Below are positions 33,146-43,810 of a stretch of 64,000 nucleotides of DNA, one piece after another; position 1 is the stretch's first letter; each line of letters begins with the position of its first letter. This DNA comes from Trichobilharzia regenti (taxonomy: Eukaryota; Platyhelminthes; Trematoda; Strigeidida; Schistosomatidae), in NCBI GenBank assembly GCA_944472135.2, contig OX235270.1, positions 86,251,168 through 86,315,167 on the forward strand, written 5' to 3'. The notes under the pieces were generated by a model. The model did no database searches. It was not told where the DNA came from and saw nothing but the letters and a program-made list of their open reading frames with translations. The position numbers were made by a program, and so were the translations under genes.

Positions 33146-34126
33146 TAGCTGATCAGTAGATATGGTGGAGGTCACTAAGGTGAATCGCCCCATTCTGCAG
33201 GAACAGCAATATACAAATTAAAGGCTCGAGATATTTCTGATTTTTATGAGGGCTTAGATCTTTATCTTTATCTTGAAAAAGATAATAATGAACGCCTTGA
33301 CAGATCATGCTTCTACCTTTAAATATATACCATTCGCTCAGCCTATTGTTGAGACGCGACCACGCGGGATCTGCACAGATTTATGGGGCATCTTATAAAT
33401 TAACTTGCTATCCATTGTCAGATCTTTGAATACCACTTCACACTGTCTCGTTTCATTTATTTTCTTATAACATCTTTACTTGATCCTCATTACACTACAT
33501 TAAACCTAACATTTTATAGCTCTTTATGAATTCGATTAGACTCATTCTATTCCTATTCTCTGGAGGGTACGGCTGTGCACCAAATGCACAAAAAGATATA
33601 AAATAAAAAACTGGCATGAGGATAAATGTATTAAAACCAAAAGTGGACATCATGATGGTAAGGCCTATATGGGTAGCATCATACATTGCAAATGAACGTT
33701 GTCAGCCTAGGGAGTTTCCTTTATAAACGCATTTATTATTGATACTTGCACTTACTTATTTCATTGCACTTTACTGATTCACCTTAGTACCTTTACTTTT
33801 CTAAAACAGCTTCCAATCCCTTGTAAACGTTGTACTTACCTCAATATTGGTTGGTTATCGTATGCCGACAACCACGGGATGAAAACGAAACAAAGTCCAT
33901 TTTCCCGCTCAACCTGGAGGACAATTGTACAATTCAATAACTATACGGCCTGGTTCAGACAATGTGTATTTATATATATATCAAGTATTTAACTGTTGAA
34001 ACATTATTAACTTGTAGACAATCTATGATTTGATATTATATCATACCAGATCGTGCCTGTAAAAATGGCATGCATTTTCATGTAAATTTATATGTTTATA
34101 TGAGAATATACATTATTATTATTATT
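33146..34126. mobile_element. Insertion in LINE-A carrying a 63-codon ORF, (ATT)n-tailed
   Basis: A block of about 980 bases splits the LINE-A endonuclease. On the plus strand it ends with CATGTAAATTTATATG, a GAGAATATACATT block and (ATT)n, a tail shared with 55380-55470. GTGGC occurs on both sides and may be the target duplication, though removing the insert leaves the LINE frame off by one. An inverted, slightly diverged copy lies at 48001-49012. Confidence 0.65.
33495..33686 (-). CDS. Small membrane-type ORF, 63 codons, copy 1
   Basis: Encodes MYDATHIGLTIMMSTFGF, a hydrophobic span about residues 9-36, then AQPYPPENRNRMSLIEF and a basic end. Identical protein in the inverted copy at 48474-48665, although the surrounding bases differ by substitutions and small indels. 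Upstream on its strand lies a GAG-GTAAGT donor-like site; AATAAA follows the stop. It resembles a small single-span organelle or membrane protein in size, but no family was recognised. It may be a captured host exon or a coincidental ORF. Confidence 0.4.
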   Translation of the reverse strand: MYDATHIGLTIMMSTFGFNTFILMPVFYFISFCAFGAQPYPPENRNRMSLIEFIKSYKMLGLM

Positions 34127-34661
34127 AATATAGTGGCTCTTCATGGATTCTTGGTCCTGTACAGGTATCCCAGTTTACTCCAGGTAAGTTGAAATCTCCA
34201 CATACTACTTTGTAGTCGAAGTCCAGCGTAGCTACATGCTCTAGTATTTCTGCAATAGTTATATCAGCCATTTCAGGGCTATTGGGGGGTCTGTATATAC
34301 ATCCCACGAGAATTTTACTTTCGTTTGTGTGGATGCTTATCCACTTAGATTCTGGGAGTTTGTCAGTATTTGGGTTATTGAAAGTATTGGAGTTAGTGGA
34401 TTTATAGGCATATATTAAACAACCGCCTCCTCTTTTGTCAACTCTATCGTTCCTATAGATGTCGTAGTTGTCTATTACCAGCTTTGTGTCAGGTATATCA
34501 GTAGTAAGCCAGGTTTCAGTCACCATTATTAGTGTTGGCCGTTCTATGTATGCCAGGCAGCGAAGCGTTGTTATTTTATTAAGGAGAGATCTAGCATTCA
34601 GGAGCATAATTGTTAGTAAACCAGAGTTATTGGGGGAGAGGTTAACATGGTTACTTGTCAC
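34125..34661 (-). CDS. LINE-A ORF2, endonuclease N-terminus
   Basis: APE-type endonuclease start: MLLNARSLLNKITTLRC, LIMVTETWLTTDIPD, RNDRVDKRGGGCLIY, VGCIYRPPNSPEM, YKVVCGDFNLPGVNWDTC. The frame is cut by the insertion at 34126. It starts five bases after the ORF1 stop, and no ATG is available at the start (GTG at 34659-34661), so translation by re-initiation is likely. Confidence 0.85.
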   Translation of the reverse strand: MTSNHVNLSPNNSGLLTIMLLNARSLLNKITTLRCLAYIERPTLIMVTETWLTTDIPDTKLVIDNYDIYRNDRVDKRGGGCLIYAYKSTNSNTFNNPNTDKLPESKWISIHTNESKILVGCIYRPPNSPEMADITIAEILEHVATLDFDYKVVCGDFNLPGVNWDTCTGPRIHEEPLY

Positions 34662-34666
34662 TATCC

Positions 34667-36297
34667 CTACGTTATGTTTGGAGGGGCTCTGAGGTGAGAC
34701 AGAGTCAGTGTGTGTACTATTTCCTGGATGAACTGTGCAGCGAGTGGGGCTATTGTTTGCTGCAGCCGAAAATAATCCTGTTGCATATTTTGACTATTAG
34801 CATCCATGGGTCGGCATCTGCGTTCATCTACTGGTGATATATGGTCTGCCCTGCAATTTGGGTTGTAGTTTGCTGGACCTAGGTACCCTGTGTTAAGATT
34901 ACCCTGGTAGTTGTACCTCATGGGGCTTTCATAGCCATATGCATATTGGCTCACGTCACGTGTGTGAGTGAAGTTATTGAGGGGATCAAGTGCCGACCTA
35001 TTCTCATTATGTTGATGAGGTTTAACATAGATAGTGCGAGAGTTTGGACGAGGATTTTCGTTAATATGGTGCCTATATGAGTCCCGTTTAGTGCTCCATA
35101 TATCCTGAGGATCCATTCTACGTTGCATTCCCAAGTTATGTGCGTTGTTAGGCATGTTACTTCTAGTTCGGGAAGGGGTATTCCTTCTCACATGCTGCGT
35201 GACGTCTTTGGGAATGTGCTTCGTTACCCATGCTTTGTCATTTTTTAGACTGACACGCTGCTTATTAGACTTATTACGAGGGAGGTATGTCGAAGTCTGG
35301 GGTGGGACTCTGGGTTTTGTGGTCTTTTTTGCGGTTTCTACTGAGGGACTCTCTGGCTTGGATCCAGATTGAGAGTGGTCTGCCAGTAGTTTCTGGTCAG
35401 CCATAGTTTGTGCGTCTATGTCAACCTCATGTAGGTCAGCAGGTTTTCGAGATGTGCTCTCGTGCACTCTAAGATTGCACCCAGTGGCACTGCTCTTACT
35501 GAGTTTTGGGTCGCTCTTACTTGCCGTTTTTTCTCCTAACACTATACACGTGACTTGCTGTGCTTCAGTGTCCGTCGACACTTTAGCACTGATACCAGAT
35601 GTATTTCTCAGTGTTGTCAACTTTGTATCGAAGGAGTTCTTGGTTGCTTGCCTTTGGTTTGGTGTTTTATCCGAGACTACTTTAATAGTCTTGAATTTAG
35701 TGGCAGTAGCCAGAAGATCTTCGGCCATCTTAAATCGTTCAGCTGTTATGTAGCTGTCGAACCTAAAGAGTATAGGACAAGGATGCTTTAGGTCTTTTTT
35801 GCTTAGGCGAATGCACTGACAAGGTGCATTCAAGAGATTTGCAGCCTTCAGCAATGAGTGCTGGACTGACTTTATGGGCTCGCTATCCGGTACATTATAC
35901 ACTATTGCGTTTTGTTTTGAAGCCAGCCTTCTAACAACTTCGCTGGATAGAAAGTCGATGGCGTTTTTTAACTCCTTCGCACTTTCTGAGTCAGTATGAG
36001 TCATTCTAGAGGTCATATTAAAAAGCTTTAGGATTGTAGGATCCTGCATTTCTTTTTCATACGTGAGATAGTTTCGGGTATACATTCTAGTGAACTTAAT
36101 TTCGTTTTTAATTCATCTATCTGTAGCTGCATCTCTTTAATTACGCACGTTAGGTAAGAGAGCTCTACTTTTTCAGACAGAACATCTTCCACCTGTATTA
36201 CAGGGGTCAGAGTTATGTTCGAGGCTTTTATGTTGGGTGAACTACTAATAATATGGGGTGGTAATGTGTTATTATTTAACTCATGGAAAATTCCCAT
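34667..36297 (-). CDS. LINE-A ORF1, RNA-binding protein (frame break)
   Basis: 36028-36297 encodes a leucine/lysine-rich coiled-coil-like start (VIKEMQLQIDELKTKLSSLE). After a frame break near 36060-36085, 34667-36085 continues with the CR1/L2-type ORF1 core (SKQNAIVYNVPDSEPIKS, CIRLSKKDLKHPCPILFRF) and a long basic, Ser/Asn/Pro-rich C-terminus. ORF1 proteins of this group bind element RNA. No zinc knuckle was seen. Confidence 0.75.
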
Positions 36298-36301
36298 TGT
36301 A

Positions 36302-37143
36302 ACATTTAGAAAATTAAAACAAGTGATTCAGCGAAGAGACTCTTTTCAACGAATTTATCATCAAGCTGTACAGTCGTATATAAATGGTTTATCAAAAGTT
36401 ATATCCGGTGAGGGAATTGAATCTTAGGTGTGAATGCACAAAATAATAATAATAATCATATGAAGTTCAATTAAAACTAAAATGTTTGTGATTATAATCG
36501 TAGTTAAATGTCAAGTGGCAAAGCAGATTAATGTCATATATAGAATAATTCATAGGAGGGATAGAACTTGAAAAAGGATGTGCAATTATAGGATTAGTAG
36601 GCAAATCGAATAAAACAAAAACGTTACGTAATATTGTGTGAACTTTAATAGCATAGAATTTATCGTTGTAAAAAAAAGAATTGATTTAGAATGACAAGTG
36701 GAACAAGTGAAATAATACCGGGGACAGTTCAAAGTGAGAATTCTCACTTGTCATTCTAAATCAATTCTTTTTTTTACAACGATAAATTCTATGCTATTAA
36801 AGTTCACACAATATTACGTAACGTTTTTGTTTTATTCGATTTGCCTACTAATCCTATAATTGCACATCCTTTTTCAAGTTCTATCCCTCCTATGAATTAT
36901 TCTATATATGACATTAATCTGCTTTGCCACTTGACATTTAACTACGATTATAATCACAAACATTTTAGTTTTAATTGAACTTCATATGATTATTATTATT
37001 ATTTTGTGCATTCACACCTAAGATTCAATTCCCTCACCGGATATAACTTTTGATAAACCATTTATATACGACTGTACAGCTTGATGATAAATTCGTTGAA
37101 AAGAGTCTCTTCGCTGAATCACTTGTTTTGATTTTCTAAATGT
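36302..37143. repeat. Large fold-back: two ~399-bp arms with 44-bp spacer
   Basis: Arms 36302-36700 and 36745-37143, symmetric about 36722.5, almost perfectly complementary. The left arm abuts the 5' end of LINE-A; the right arm is continuous with the ORF at 37018-37227. The spacer holds a GAGAATTCTC palindrome. Confidence 0.9.
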
Positions 37144-37227
37144 GTTATTAAACGAGCCGGTGCTATTTTCTAAATTACTGGTGTTCACACGAACACGCTT
37201 TTTATAATTTTGAACCATCGTTATCAA
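37018..37227 (-). CDS. Unrecognised 69-codon ORF in fold-back arm
   Basis: Starts MVQNYKKRVRVNTSN two or three codons in and ends YINGLSKVISGEGIES. The part downstream of about residue 31 is repeated in the inverted arm (36302-36427). The MVQNYKK start faintly recalls pogo/Tigger transposase N-termini, but this is too short to assign. It could be an exon of a host gene. Confidence 0.3.
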   Translation of the reverse strand: MITMVQNYKKRVRVNTSNLENSTGSFNNTFRKSKQVIQRRDSFQRIYHQAVQSYINGLSKVISGEGIES

Positions 37228-37314
37228 AGATCAATTATTAGTAACAAAGAAATGAATATAAACGAAAACACGCGCAAAAGCGTCACCTGATTCAAACGTA
37301 CCGGGCGATACTGT

Positions 37315-37825
37315 GTGCTATGGGTATGCTTGTGGTGTGTTGGCTTTTCTGTTTGTTTTCCATTTCAGCTCTGTCCGAGTGACCCAGGTTCTCGCAATGG
37401 CATCCAAGTCAACGTGTATTGGCCGTGATGGAAAAAAAAGGAATGGATCCGTATTTGGCCGGGGAGTGTCAGTGTAGTCGAAGATTGAACGATCAATTCA
37501 TGGTTGTTTGCTCAAAACCAACTTCCCCAATTTTCGCGGAGGCATCAATACGACAGTCATCGTCTCATCGGTCGCTGTTCAGAAAGAAGTCAGCAGAAAA
37601 CCGTCAGAAGTAATATTGTGATTTATTATTGTAATATTTGTTCACAGAACTTAGTTGTAACAGTGTTTATATGTTGGTGTTACAATAAAGAATCCTCGAG
37701 TCACCAATTGATGTTTTGGTTTTAGCGTCCGTTATTACTAAGCGTTTCTGAGAATCTTCAGTGAACAGCGTGAGTCGGAGTGCAGCAAGACCTGGGCATT
37801 ATTGGTTTATGCGACGTGGCTGACA
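37315..37825 (+). mobile_element. 3' end of a Gag-only LTR element with its 3' LTR
   Basis: 37315-37466 matches the last internal 150 bases of C and D, including CCGGGGAG; the 3' LTR spans 37467-37825 with AATAAA. GCTAG follows the LTR and also precedes the LTR at 27070, so these two LTRs probably mark one insertion into LINE-B. Confidence 0.8.
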
Positions 37826-38040
37826 GCTAGCCTGGAACGACTTCTTACCCATCCTGACTCTTGGGTTGCACGGTTTCTGATTTCCAGGTATGCATCGTGG
37901 TTGATCTGACTGTTAGATACGCGCGACTTAAACCAAGCCTTCCTCTTTCCTAGCAAAATACTTTGCGTGCCTCTCTTCAACCATGATGACTTTCTCTTGG
38001 GCTGTGTTGTGACTAAAGTGATGGTATCCGAGATCGTTAC
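37826..38040 (-). pseudogene. LINE-B, linker between endonuclease and RT
   Basis: Encodes DTITLVTTQPKRKSSWLKRG, ILLGKRKAWFKSRV and LEIRNRATQESGW, then a KSFQASLAKK reading that crosses the GCTAG junction. Upstream it joins in frame to the endonuclease piece at 41256 when RTE-2 is removed (VVKKITHV then TISDTITLV). Confidence 0.75.
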
Positions 38041-41000
38041 ATTATTATTATTATTGCTCCCTTGGGTTCCTAGTGGAACATAGGGCTTCAACTGCACGTC
38101 TCCATTTGCTTCTGTCTTCTGCTGTACTTTTCACATGCATCCATGTTAGTCCATATTCTTTCAACTCCTCTTCACACGATCTCCTCCATGTCACCCTTGC
38201 ACCGACGTCCCACACGCCGCGTGCTTCCCTTTCGGGTTCCACTCGAGGGCTTGACGCGCGATGTCACCCAGTGGTCTCCTCAGCGAGTGTCCGATCCATC
38301 TCCACTTTCTCCTGCATATTTGTTGGTTGGCGATTGGTTCTTGCTTTGTTTGTTCCCATAATTCCTTGTTGGTGATTCTTTCCGGCCCAGCCATCTGATC
38401 TTCAGTATAGAGCGAAGATAGTTGTTGACGAAGGTCTGCAACAGGCTGTTGGAAATATTCTTTGTGACCCGCCCGCCAAGTTTCTGATCTGTATAGAGGT
38501 ACTGACTGACTTGACGTTTGTATTGAAAATCCGACCGAATTTTGTTGTTGATGCTGAGTGATGAAGATTCCCAGATTGATTTCAGGTTGATGAATGTGTT
38601 TCTCGCCTTTCCGATTCTCTCTCGATTTGACATCCTCGTCTGTTCCGACTTCCTGTAGTTGAGACAATGGTACCTGGACAAGTGAATGAAGTAGCTTCTT
38701 TCAAATCCCTCCCGTTGATGGTGATTGACATTGGATGTTGTTGCTGTTGTTGGTTGGTTATTTTCACAACCTCCATCTTGTCTATGTTTACCTGGAGTCC
38801 TGTCTTTGCTGCTTCTTCGACCAGTTTGTCGGTTTTCGCTTGTAAGTCTTCGATTTTGTGTGTGTGACATCAAACATAAATCATCCACGCGCGAAATCCA
38901 GGTCTTCTAGGTTCTTCACGTCGGTCCAGGATATTCCTGTCTTCTCGTTTCCCACTGTCTGACGCATGATCCAGTCCACCACAATTAGGAATATCATTGA
39001 TGGCAGATAATAAGCACCCTTGTCTGACTCCTGTATTTACTCCAAACGCCTTGCTGAGTTTTCCGTTGTTGATCACTTGACATATGCCGTTGTCGTACAG
39101 CTGTCGAATAAGGTTGATGAATATTTGGGGTACGCCATAGTACTCGAGTAATTTCCAAATTACTTCACGGTCAACGCTGTCGAAGGCCTTCTCAAAGTCT
39201 ATAAAGTTGAGGTAGAGGTTTGATCGCCATTCCATGCTTTGTTCTGTGATGATGATGCGTAGAGTTGCAATTTGGTCAGTACATGATTTGCCTGACTTTC
39301 CTGAATCCAGCTGGTTCTGGTCGGAGTTCTGTCTCCAGTGCGTCCTTTAATCTCTCCAGGATGATGCGACTCAGGATTTTACTTGGAGTCGACAAGAGCA
39401 TGATTCCTCGCCAGTTCTTGCAGAGCAAGGTATAAGTCGCCCTTCTTTGGTAGTTTCACGAGGTAACCTTTCCTCCAGTCAGTAGGCACCTTTCCCTCCT
39501 TCCAGACCTTTTGCAACAATGAAGTCAGCACGTCTGCTGTCGTCTCTGGGTCTGCTTTCAGTGTGCCAGGGGGTATTCCATCTGGTCCAGCTGTTTTTCC
39601 GGCTTTCTGGACGGGTTGCTGGTGATGGCCGGTTCAAGAGTCCTTTGAAGTGATCCGCCCATTGTTTAATCTGTTTTTCTTCCTTTGTAATGGGCTTCCC
39701 TTGGCTGTCTTTTATAGGTTTCGCTTGTCTTGGTCTCTTCCCGGATAGAGATTTGGTTATCTGATATAGTGTCCTCAGGTCCCTTTTGCCTGCTGCCTTT
39801 TCAGCTTCAGTAGCTAGATTGTCGTAGAATCGTCGTTTGTCCTTCCTAGCACTCTTCTTCACTTCTTTGTCCAATGCTGTGTAAGTTGAGCTCATCGTCT
39901 CCTTCTCCTGTCCGTCCTTGCATTGAATCATTTTCTCTTCCACCATTCTCCTCTCTTCTATTAATTTCCAAGTGTCCGTTGAGAGCCATTGCCTGTCTTG
40001 TCTCTTCTTTCTTCTTAGAACCGTTGAACACGTTTCGTTGAGAATCGCCTTCAGAGACTTCCAATGTTCTTCCACGCATGATTCTTCAGTGATGTCGCGT
40101 AGTGTTTCCTGCTTTGCTCTGACAGTTGCAGTGAAAGTGTCTTTTGTGGTTGTGTCCTTCAGTAATTGAGTGTTGAACTTGCATTGTGGCCTATCCCCAG
40201 CTATCCTCGAGGCTTTTAGTTTCACCTTGAAAGTCCCTTCTACTAGATAGTGGTCTGAACCCACATCTGCTCCTCTCCTTGACCTTGTGTCCAGTAGGCT
40301 CCGTCTCCACTTTCTTGAAATTGAGATGAAGTCTATTTGGTTCTTGGTGTTTCCATCTGGTGAAATCCATGTCGTCTTGTGTATATCCTTGTGTTTGAAC
40401 ACACTACCACCAATCACCAAATCATTGAAGGCGCAGAAGTCTGAGAAGAGTTCACCATTGTCGTTCATTTCGCCGAGGGCCTCACAACCCATGGTGAGTT
40501 CTCTTCCTGTGTTGTTTCCTCCCAGCTTCGCATTCATGTCGCCCATCAGGATTTTGATATCGCCATTTGGGACGTTGTCCATTACCGTTTGTATTTGTCT
40601 GTAGAACGCCTCCTTCTTCTCTTGTTCTGAGACGTTTGTAGGCGCATAGCATTGAATGACTGTAACTTTCCTTCCTTTTGAGTTGAACCTGGCTGTCATT
40701 ATCCTGGAGGAGATTGGTTCCCACTGCATGAGAGCTTTGGTTGCTGTTGGTGACATCATGATGGCCACTCCCTCGGTGTGCTCATGGTTGTCCTCTGGGT
40801 GGCCGGAAAAGATTACTGTCTCTCCAGTAGGTAGTTGGCACCTTCCAGTTCCGTTTCATCTGCATTCGCAGATTCCTAACACTTCTATTCTGTACCTTCT
40901 CATTTCAGCGGCTATCTGGGTAGCCTTCCCAGCTTCGTACATTGTACGAACATTCCACCTACCCATCCTTACTTTTGCTTTCATCGAAAGAAAGAAGGCA

Positions 41001-41255
41001 CATCGGCTGACTGGCTTCCCAAAGGCTTTCACCAGCCTGCATCATTTCACTCCCCCGATTCCAGCGAAAAGTAAGGCTATTGCTTATGTTTTTAGAATTT
41101 TTAATATATTTATTCGTTGAATTTTCTGTAGCGATTTGGTTGTTTTACAGGGGTGGAGTTGCTAGCACCACAACCCAACCCTACCTCTTTACCCGGGCTT
41201 GGGACCGACGAGAAAACTAGTAAGCTAGTAGCCTAGCAAGCTAGTATCTGGCGAG
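38041..41255 (-). mobile_element. RTE-clade LINE (RTE-2), full length, inactive
   Basis: Inserted in LINE-B with GTTAC on both sides (38036-38040 and 41256-41260). 3' tail is (AAT)n on its strand at 38041-38055; the 5' UTR-like part lies around 41120-41220. Coding pieces: endonuclease start near 40980 (WNVRTMYEAGKATQIAAEM, with a stop soon after), 39479-40768, 38870-39235, 38280-38888 and 38191-38667. Confidence 0.85.
38051..41000 (-). pseudogene. RTE-2 endonuclease-RT, several frame breaks
   Basis: 39479-40768 holds most of the endonuclease (PNGDIKILMGDMNAKLGG, KNQIDFISISRKWRRS, VGSDHYLVEGTFKVKL) and the linker. 38870-39235 holds RT boxes NFIDFEKAFDSVDREVIW and NTGVRQGCLLSA. The catalytic FADD box is destroyed: four extra bases near 38885-38892 shift the frame between DFA and DDLCLMSHT. 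The C-terminus keeps RRKWRWIGHSLRRP (38191-38667). The same lesion is present in the duplicate at 60728-62133. Confidence 0.8.
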
Positions 41256-42020
41256 GTTACATGAGTAATCTTTTTTACTACCTCCCAGTTTTCATCCACA
41301 GATAGCTCATTCCATGCTAAGGGGCAGTCTGCGTCGGACAAGATCATCTGCATCTCAGCATAATCAGCCTTGCTGTAACACAGACATGGTCGCGTGACAT
41401 CCCACTGCAAACGCTCACGGAGAAAAAGATCGAAAACTATAACTGCATGGTCACTACTTTCTAGGGGAGTCATGATCTGAACCTTTTTGATGAGTAGTTG
41501 GTCACTAGTTAGAATGTAGTCTAGTTTTGATGACTTCCCACTAGATCCCCACCCAGTGTCATCTCCAACATTCTCAGTCAGCCCCATGTTTCGAATAGCT
41601 TGCAGTAGGTTTCGGCCAAATTTTCCCTCAGCATACCCCGAGCTAAGGTTCAGTGATGAGGCATTGAAATCTCCAGCTATGGCGATTTGATTACAGCTCA
41701 ATTCTCGTCTTCCTGTGATAGTGCTGAGCAGTAGCTGATTGTGCTCTGCCCCACAGGTGGGAGATCGGTAGATGCCACCGAGTAAATGCTTGGTGTGGCC
41801 CACGGTGAAATGACACCATATGGAGTCTGGGAGTTCAATAAGTGGTGGATCAGTTGCGCGCACACATTCAAGATGCCTGTCAAAATATATAGTGACTCCC
41901 CATCCTTTCCTCCTTCCCATATCACCTATACTGATTTCATTGCCGGTGATAGTGGAGTTTAGCCACGTTTCAGTGAGAATGATCATTTTTACTTGCATGG
42001 ATATTTCAGAGTTCACCTAC
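41256..42020 (-). pseudogene. LINE-B, endonuclease segment
   Basis: Long open stretch of a CR1-type APE endonuclease: MIILTETWLNSTITGNEI, GRRKGWGVTIYFDRHLECV, LLGGIYRSPTCGAEHNQ, IAIAGDFNASSLNLSSG, SSKLDYILTSDQLL, ESSDHAVIVFDLFLRE. Catalytic-type residues (TETW, GDFN, SDH) are intact. It is cut upstream by the solo LTR and downstream by RTE-2, where the frame resumes at 38040. Confidence 0.8.
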
Positions 42021-42402
42021 TGTCAGCAACGTCTCGTAAACCGTTAATGCCCAGCTCAACCTACGCTGGGACTCACGCTGTTCCACGAGGCTTCTCAGAA
42101 ACGCTTAGTAATAACGGACGCTAAAACCAAAACATCAATTGGCGACGCGAGAATTCTTTATTGTAACGCCAACATATAAACACTGTTACAACTAAGTTCT
42201 GTGAACAAATATTACAATAATAAATCACAATATTACTTCTGACACTGTAACAACTAAGGTTTCTGACGGTTTTCTGCTGACTTCTTTCTGAACAGCGACC
42301 GATGAGACGATGACTGGCTGATTGATGCCTCCGTGAAAATTGGGGAAGTTGGTTTTGAGCAAAAACCATGAATTGATCGTTCAATCTTCAACTACATTGA
42401 CA
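42021..42402 (-). repeat. Solo LTR in LINE-B, TSD CCTAC
   Basis: TGTCAGCAACG ... ATTGACA, flanked on both sides by CCTAC (42016-42020 and 42403-42407). Contains an extra GACACTGTAACAACTAAGG segment absent from sisters. Confidence 0.9.
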
Positions 42403-43440
42403 CCTACTTTTCCTCTCAGCCCCTTACATTGATATATAGCCAGCTGACAGTGAGTCTGACAACCTCAGCCTGTTGCGGGGTAGTCGACGTGAAGCTGTCT
42501 GATGATGGGGGGCTTGATGTTGGGACTAGTTGGCCGATTCAGTTGGAACCGGCCCGTTGTATTTTTTTCCATGGATTTAGACAGGACACTTGGGTGACCC
42601 ACACTGTCATTCTCAGAACTGCATCGCTCTAGTGTCACTGAAGGTTGGGGACGTATAAAAGCTCCAGTTTTCTGCCTCCTTATAGTGCAAGGTCTGCTTT
42701 CGCAGCATCGGATGTGTCCTCCCATTTTCCCTTGGTCTCATACCACCGTTGAAGTGCTATGGGCAACTGCTTAGGGGAGTTGAATGTGACACTTAGCAGC
42801 TTTGGAGAGTTTAATCAGTGTTAGATGAGCGAAACGACGTAATCGGAAAATGGAGATGGCTCCAGAAGCGCCAAGGGCCATCTAAGATGACAGCCATCTC
42901 CATTGTTGTACGTCATGCATTTTTTTCAAAAGCAGTGCCCGTTTCCAGCTCCGGAGCACCATGTACCGCCATAGAGGTAGAAGGCATCAGTTCCGGTGAC
43001 TCCCTCGCCATTTGTCTGGTAGCCCATGGTCTGTCTTGTCTCACCCTTATGTTCAAACTCCTGTCGATGGCTAGTAGCTGAGCCATTATTAGTACTCTTG
43101 CGGCCTCTTCAGCAGAGTTTAGTGTAACCCTTAATGTGGTTATCCTGAGGCGTATGGACACCCCGTAAAGCCTGCCTAATGTCGCTGAACTTATGTTCAG
43201 ACCTAGTTTGCTGCACAGGTTGGACTACTGTTCTTGACCAAACAAGGCCCGTTGTTCAGGCGAGCAATCCTTGATCACAGGTACGTTAAAGAGGATAAGA
43301 GAGTTAGGCCGACTAAACTCAGACTCAGGTTTCGCCTTTGACTTCTTGTATTGCTTTAAAGCGTCAGGAACGTAAAGATTCATCAGGATCTGGCCAGCAT
43401 TTGTTGTGTTGCCAAGCTTGCTAGTGGATGCAAGTGGTGC
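42403..43440 (-). pseudogene. LINE-B, ORF1 remnants
   Basis: On the minus strand: NSLILFNVPVIKDCSPEQRA near 43225-43305 (CR1-type ORF1 wording), 42913-43161 (RITTLRVTLNSAEEAARVLI, VRQDRPWATRQ) and 42465-42725 (basic, Ser/Pro-rich). Stops and frame breaks separate them. Confidence 0.65.
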
Positions 43441-43810
43441 TTTAAATCACGTCTCATAAACGGTTAATGACCAGCTCTTGCTACGCTGGGTCTCACACTG
43501 TTCCTCGAAGCTTTTAAGAAACGCCTAGTAGTAACGGAAGCAAAAACCAGAACACAGATTGGCAACTCGAGAATTCTTTATTCTAACACCAACATATAAC
43601 CGGCATTATTGGCATTACAGACTAAGGTCTAAGAACAAATATTACAACAATAAATACCGACATTACTTCTGGCAGTTTCTTTCTACCTACTTTCTGAACA
43701 GCGACAGATGAGGCGATGACTGGCAGATTGATGACCCGTGAAAATTATGGGGAAGTTTTGTTTGAGCAAACAACCATGAATTGATCGTTGAATCTTCAAC
43801 TACATTGACA
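43441..43810 (-). repeat. Solo LTR in LINE-B, older
   Basis: Ends ATTGACA on the right; the left border is eroded (TTTAAATCACG in place of TGTCAATCACG). Flanks GGTGC and TGTGC match at four of five bases. Confidence 0.75.

Noticed and set aside
37018..37227. Pogo/Tigger-type transposase N-terminus
   Set aside because: Only the first few residues resemble it; no helix-turn-helix pattern or DDE domain nearby.
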